DNA of 64,000 bases, from contig BROG01000445.1 of NCBI GenBank assembly GCA_030159075.1, forward strand, positions 459,001-523,000, in the 5' to 3' direction. Every line of letters begins with the position of its first letter. Positions within the stretch are counted from its first letter, which is position 1. A model generated the notes under the pieces. That model was not told where the DNA came from. It worked only from the letters and a program-made list of their open reading frames with translations, and did no database searches. Both the position numbers and the translations under genes were made by a program. Of this stretch, positions 59,100-64,000 are shown one piece after another. The stretch is from Atrina japonica. Its lineage: Eukaryota; Mollusca; Bivalvia; Pterioida; Pinnidae.

Positions 59100-60676
59100 G
59101 ACGGAGATTTTAAAATTTGGAGGGGTGCAAATTTAGAATATCAACGGCGTGCGGAGCGAGGCACTTCCGTCTTAATTCCTCCCTGGTCACTTGCATAATT
59201 CTTTGTGTTGAATTAATTGTGAAGCAATATTTCGTTAGGGTTTGGGTTTCACGCATCTTTAAGAAAATTTCTGTGAAATCTGGAAGCTCGTAGACGCATT
59301 TTTCTGTGTCCAAACGCAAAAATACTCCTAGCAATCCCCTGTCAACATTGACGATTTAACCAGCGTATGCCGACGCTGGTATACGTTGGCATAAATTGAA
59401 GTACGACAAGATTGTCGTTACGCTGGACAAGTTCGACGTACGCCAACGTTTCATGAATTTTTGATATTTTTTTCATAGATCGGCATAAGTTCAACAAATC
59501 GTTAATGTATGACGTACAGGGCTACAGCGAAAGTTCGAAATAGAAGTCCTTGTCAACGCTTTATTATTTTTTCCTACGTCGGCATAGTTCGACAAACCGT
59601 TATTGTGTGACAATGCCAATTTAGGGAAGAAGTTCGGCCTACTATCTTCCAGACATTGAATTATTACCTTTATTATATCGTTAAAATATTTCATTGATAG
59701 ATTAATTCGGAAGCCCGATGAGGTATTCTCTAGCTTTCAGACACAAAATCATCGTTTTCCCTGTATTCTTCCCAGAAATATTCAATTTTAAAAGCCCAGA
59801 TTGTTCATCATCACATTGTAACTCGTTTTTATCCCAAATACTGCATTAACTTGACAGACATATCATTTACACAAGATGAATTGAGTTTCAGCAAACATAA
59901 AAGCTCTGGGAGGCCTTTTTCTGGTTCCATACGTCCTGATAAGTGGAGGCCGCCCCCTCTTCCCCCGTTACCTACGCCTATGGTTTTTATTTTGTTCTTA
60001 TATATAGCGTTTGTGCAAAGAGCGTAAGCTCCCTTTGGACGCCAGAGTAATTATATATTCTTCCTTCCCCTAACTTAATTAATTGAAATCCTGGATCCAC
60101 CATGGCCTTGTCTGTATATTTTGGATTGTATGGCTTTTGACTACGCTTTGTTTCATTTTAGTTTCTTTAAATTGTTTGCCCTACTTATCGGTAAAGAAAT
60201 TTTCGTTTAAGTTTTCTCAGCATTTATGAATACGAAAATTTAGGTTTAAACAAAATTTGCATTGTATCAAAATGTATACGAATTTCCCTTATCTTATCTG
60301 GAAATTTAATCATCGATGATAACCCGCAATTCTTTCCAGCGATATCGATCTTTTTTCTTTCTCTAGACTATAATTTAATAATTTAAAAATATGTGATCAA
60401 TATAAAAATAATTTTCTTTTTCTCCCTTTTTTCGTAAAATGTGTTGCCTTTTTATCTCAGATTTAATTTGATTTGATTTTTTGTATTTCTGTTGAGCTGA
60501 AACGATTGAAATCTGACAGTCAACATATTTTTGTGTCATTTCCCGTGTTTACTCTGAATGTTACAGTAGATACTTAATCATTGTTATTGAAGCGCTTTTC
60601 ATCAATTGCAATTACTTTTAAACGTATCTGTGATTGAGATTTTAGAAAACCAATATAATCTTCTTGTCAAAAGAGT
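59100..60676. other. Gene-free stretch
   Basis: A dispersed repeat piece at 59100-59330 (GGCGTGCGGAGCGAGGCAC) is shared with 58060. A patch of GACGCTGG/CGTTGGCATAA-type short inverted words lies at 59350-59620. No gene is seen until the exon ending at 60677. Confidence 0.5.
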
Positions 60677-61043
60677 TTAGAGGAAACAACACCTGTCATC
60701 ATGTGAGGGAGCTGATGAATTTGAGGTCGTTTCTGTGTTGACATGAAAAATGAATCCATTGAATAGAGTTCGGACAGCTTTAGTGGTCAACTTTATATTT
60801 AGTCTAAGGTATGGAAACATGACTTTGTACGTCCAGGCAGACTTTAACTCAATTACACAGACATCACTGTAGGGATTTTCATGAAACTCTACATGAAGCA
60901 AATACTCAAGGTCCTCGACTAAGTTTGTGTTTTTCAGCCAGATCGGCTCAGGGGTGGGTCCAGGGTGGTGCAAAATATGTCCCAGAGGAGATTCCCCTCT
61001 TTGAAAATCTTCTCTTCCAGAAAGGATGCATGGATTGAAAAAC
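60677..61043 (-). CDS. Terminal coding exon of an unrecognised protein, CaaL-type end
   Basis: On the minus strand a good acceptor (TTATTTACAG) precedes 122 codons ending in TAA. The reading begins FFNPCILSGREDFQRG and has PLGHILHHPGPTPEP, LEYLLHVEFHENPY and DVCVIELKSAWTYK. Its composition is protein-like throughout, with few Lys/Asn-only runs, unlike nearby chance frames. No membrane span. The last residues are DDRCCFL: Cys four from the end with Leu last fits a geranylgeranylation (CaaL) signal, though Cys at a1 is unusual. No upstream exon was found within the window; they may lie past 64000, which would place NAGPA inside its intron, or this may be a gene remnant. Function unknown. Confidence 0.5.
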
Positions 61044-61120
61044 CTGTAAATAATAATACATAGGTAAACCTATGCCATGGGGAGGGCGAAAGCATTCGTC
61101 AACAGTTTTACATATTCAGT

Positions 61121-61169
61121 TAATCCCTTTGGGGAGGGGCAACACGACTAAATCTCCAAAGGGATTAAT
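61121..61169. repeat. Short hairpin
   Basis: TTAATCCCTTTGGGGAG pairs with CTCCAAAGGGATTAA across a ~17-base loop. Confidence 0.8.
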
Positions 61170-61564
61170 GTTCAGTGTTTTTTATCACATAGGCCTCCAC
61201 TTTCCATCTTTCTAAATGTCCTCCGTTATTTTCAGATGCATTTTACAATTGCCGTTTTCTTTGCTATAGATCTAAAATTACTTCATTTCTCAACAAAACA
61301 AAATTATTTCCTTTTCTCATTCAAATTGCCATGGAAAGCCCATTTGTTTGACAACTTATTGGTTTACAACTGATGATAACAAATCATAAACAAAATAATA
61401 CTGAAAACTGAGTTGCAAACAAACAAAAGAAATAATGAAAGACAAGTTGAAATTGAGAGCAGTTTAAAAACATTCTGCAGTCAATCAATCTCCCAAGATC
61501 AAGCTTCCTGTGATAAGGTTTTGTTTATTTATTTTAACCGTTTAATTAATTAATTTTTAATTTG

Positions 61565-61840
61565 AAAAGTGGCAAGTTATAGACATTATTGAAGTTTGTG
61601 AATACACATCTACATGTATTTGTTTTGTTTTGGTTTTTTTGGGTAATATCTTGATTGTTGTTGCTGCTTTTATTTTTCAACATGTGATGAATATTCACTT
61701 ATTTACAGTATAATTTGAAAAAAGTGGCATTATTGAAGTGTGTGAATACACATCTATTTTCTTTTTTGGTAACATCTCTATAATTGTTGTTGTTGGGTTT
61801 TTTTTCATCGTTTGATGAATATTCACTTATTTGGTAGGCC
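61565..61840. repeat. ~155-bp tandem duplication
   Basis: Shared blocks: TTTGAAAA.GTGGCA, TGTGAATACACATCTA, GTTGTTGTTG and TGATGAATATTCACTTATTT, at about 61561-61705 and 61712-61832. AT-rich sequence without genes surrounds it (61170-62160). Confidence 0.8.
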
Positions 61841-62164
61841 CGATTATTTTTTATCGTTTTTTAAACTTTTTTTTATTAAAAAAAAATATATATGTTTTTC
61901 TTAATTCTCTGAGTTTTTCTTTGTAAATTACAGACAAGTGTATTTGTGATTCAGACAAGTTACTTTTTGATATTACTTGTCTGAAGGGACAAGGGAAAAA
62001 AAAAAACCTTAATTAATGTCAAGCCCTGTGTCATGTACACAAATTGCTATGATAATTACATGTATGGTGATCTCTCAAGTGATATTCTGGACTTAGTTAA
62101 AATAATTTTTTAGAAATACTGAAGATACTGACTATTTACATGTGATTTACATGTATGGTTTTAA

Positions 62165-62612
62165 ATGTGAGGTGGTCCCCAAAGTGTGATGGTCTTTTGG
62201 CCATGTTTCATTGTATTTAAGATACCATGCATGACAGTCTAGGTGAGCAATGTGGCCCCTGTGGGCCTCTTGTTTGTTATTGTACATGTACAGTGAGATG
62301 GTCCTTTGGTCATGTTCCATTGTATTTGTAATTTCCATGACAGTCTAGGTGAGTGATGTGGCCCATGGGCCTCTTGTTTGTTATTGTACATGTACATATA
62401 CAGTGAGATGGTCCTTTGGCCATGTTCCATTGTATTTGTAATTTCCATGACAATCTGGGTGAGTGATGTGGCCCATGGGTCTCTTGTTTGTTATTGTACA
62501 TGTACATGTATATGTACAGTGAGATGGTCCTATGGCTATGTTCCATAATATTTGCAATTTCCATGACAATCTGGGTGAGTGATGTGGCCCATGGGCCTCT
62601 TGTTTGTTATGG
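62165..62612. repeat. ~115-bp tandem array, four copies
   Basis: Units contain GAGATGGTCCTTTGGCCATG, TTCCATTGTATTTGTAATTT and GATGTGGCCCATGGGCCTCT then TGTTTGTTATTGTACATGTA. They start near 62170, 62295, 62407 and 62521. Overlapping minus-strand open frames are copies of the same repeat, not genes. It lies just upstream of the NAGPA exon. Confidence 0.9.
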
Positions 62613-63184
62613 TACATTGTGTATCAATCTAAGTACAATGTAGTAAAAAAACCCGAAGAAATGCTTTTGAGCCAGGTGAACAGTGCTAATTTCGAGCTTT
62701 AATTTACATGTCTATGATGTACATGTATGTATGTTCACACTTGTTTTATTGAAAACATGTTTAGCTGTGTGAAGTATGAATATAATCAGTGTTTGGATTT
62801 TCTTGTTAGAATTTTGCAGTTCTGTGGTACATTCCAGCCTCTGTCTGCCAATTTAGGGAAAATGCGATTGGGAAGACAATTATATTGGGAATTCTAATGA
62901 AAATGTGTCATATTCATTGAAAAAAAAAATCAGTTTTTGGCACATGTAAATGTTAATGTACATATGTAATGGGATCTCTTTTTGAAATGTATTTCCCTCT
63001 TCATTGATTGACTTTTTGTTGCGGTCTCTACAATAAATTTGGAATGTTTTTTATCAAATTGGAAAAAAAACCCATGTATTTTGTATTGGGAATGGAATTG
63101 AATATCAACCTTGTGGATGCTACAGAAAAACAAAAAGACCTGAAATTGGATTATAACAAACACATCTGGTTTTATATATTTCAG
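62613..63184. other. Probable NAGPA intron or 5' region
   Basis: No coding exon recognised, though a short first exon with a signal peptide could be hidden here. AT-rich. Confidence 0.45.
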
Positions 63185-63636
63185 CGTCTGTGTAATATGT
63201 TCTGTGAGACAGTCCATTAAGGATGACTCTGAAGGGATGGATCTGTTGTTGCCCTATCTGGAGCACCATGGTCCAAAGTACCGTACACATCGGCAGATAC
63301 GTGATTGTCAACACATCAAGTATGGCAACGTAACACATTCAAAGTTGAAAGCTCACAACCACAATGGTAGTCTTACTGTTAGCTTTCCCATTGCTGTTAC
63401 TCGTCACATGATTAAACCTGTACAGACGTACTATTTCCAAACACGTGACGTGTACATGCATTACACCGTAGTTAACAATCCTATGAAAACAGTATCTGTC
63501 CTGGAGCCACAAGAAGAAGGCGGTTGTAAAGAAGGGCAAGGCAACAGGGCTACAGTGGTGGAAAGTGCCAAGCAAAAAAATTGCTTGGTGGCAATCAATG
63601 CTGGCTTTTTCAACACACACAATGGAGCCTGTTACG
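63185..63636 (+). CDS. NAGPA: NAGPA (uncovering enzyme), early exon, partial gene
   Basis: N-acetylglucosamine-1-phosphodiester alpha-N-acetylglucosaminidase removes GlcNAc from lysosomal enzymes in the trans-Golgi, exposing mannose-6-phosphate. The exon is bounded by TATATTTCAG and a GTGAGT donor at 63637; phase is one base in and one base out, giving 150 full codons. It reads VCVICSVRQS (probably the end of a signal peptide begun upstream), MDLLLPY, DCQHIKYGN, TVSVLEPQEEGGC, ATVVESAKQKNCLVAINAGFF and NGACYG, colinear with human DDDLLLPY, VLEPGGPGGC and NGGFF. The phosphodiester-glycosidase core, EGF-like part and membrane anchor must lie beyond the window. The start codon was not found. Confidence 0.9.
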
Positions 63637-63775
63637 GTGAGTACCAGTACATAAAATTCATTTACTGCCATTTTTTTTTATACAAAAGAAAATATAATTG
63701 ATTGACATTGATTGATGGGTCTTAAAATCACATACATGTGGTTATCTCTCGTTCAGTTTTTGACTTGTTTAAATT

Positions 63776-64000
63776 CTGTATATCTGGAAATTTGAGCTCA
63801 CATTTAATTTTCGCCTTATACACCTCTACATTGTATGTGTACATGTAGATGAGAGGGTGAATTTAAAGTGAAAGTAAAATTTTGAATCTAAATAATTGAA
63901 GCCTGGACATTCATGCCAGCCATGAGACTCTGGAGATTAGGGCAAAATTAAGACACAATAAATATGTTTTCTCTTGTAAAAGGGAAAAAAAAAACAGGGG
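63776..64000. mobile_element. MITE family A, cut by window end
   Basis: Starts CTGTATATCTGGAAATTT and carries TAAATAATTGAAGCCTGGAC and ATTCATGCCAGCCATGAGAC, as in 8764-8993. It reaches the AAAAGGG..CAGGGG part of the right end at base 64000. It lies in the NAGPA intron. Confidence 0.8.

Noticed and set aside
62147..62617. Four overlapping minus-strand frames (MEITNTMEHGQRTISLY)
   Set aside because: They are translations of the ~115-bp tandem array with no independent support.

Overview
The window is eukaryotic animal DNA, most probably from a bivalve mollusc. It is AT-rich, its genes are split by GT-AG introns, and it is crowded with tRNA-headed SINEs, short inverted-repeat elements, satellites and simple repeats of a kind common in bivalve genomes. 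No bacterial-type gene organisation is visible. The organism call is an inference from repeat style and from lophotrochozoan-like protein sequences, not a database match.

Four recognisable host genes lie in the window, plus one unassigned coding exon. (1) 86-8549, plus strand: the last ten visible coding exons of CEP89, a centriole distal-appendage coiled-coil protein; its 5' part lies before the window. (2) 37367-46130, minus strand: a complete five-exon DUSP22/DUSP15-type phosphatase with a 7-codon first coding exon carrying a myristoylation signal. (3) 54965-56467, minus strand: an intact single-exon cytochrome P450 of 500 residues, clan 2 and CYP1-like. (4) 63185-63636, plus strand: an early exon of NAGPA, the mannose-6-phosphate uncovering enzyme; the gene continues past the window. 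(5) 60677-61043, minus strand: a terminal coding exon of an unrecognised protein ending in a CaaL-type prenylation motif.

The middle of the window (about 17.1-31.4 kb) is a composite of nested repeats. A ~140 bp tandem-unit element at 17.1-18.4 kb and 22.4-23.5 kb is split by a decayed DIRS-type retroelement (gag zinc knuckle, reverse transcriptase, RNase H, tyrosine recombinase, all on the minus strand). Next comes an array of about 18 monomers of 260-297 bp (24.3-29.4 kb) with a four-monomer higher-order organisation and conserved stem-loop potential, then a second copy of the ~140 bp-unit element at 30.5-31.3 kb.

Elsewhere the non-coding DNA is filled by two SINE families (several copies with clear target-site duplications, one SINE nested inside another), TA-flanked CAGT...ACTG MITEs concentrated in and around the DUSP gene, at least four foldback families, perfect palindromes and tandem duplications. 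The genes appear unrelated in function; no operon-like or pathway clustering is seen.
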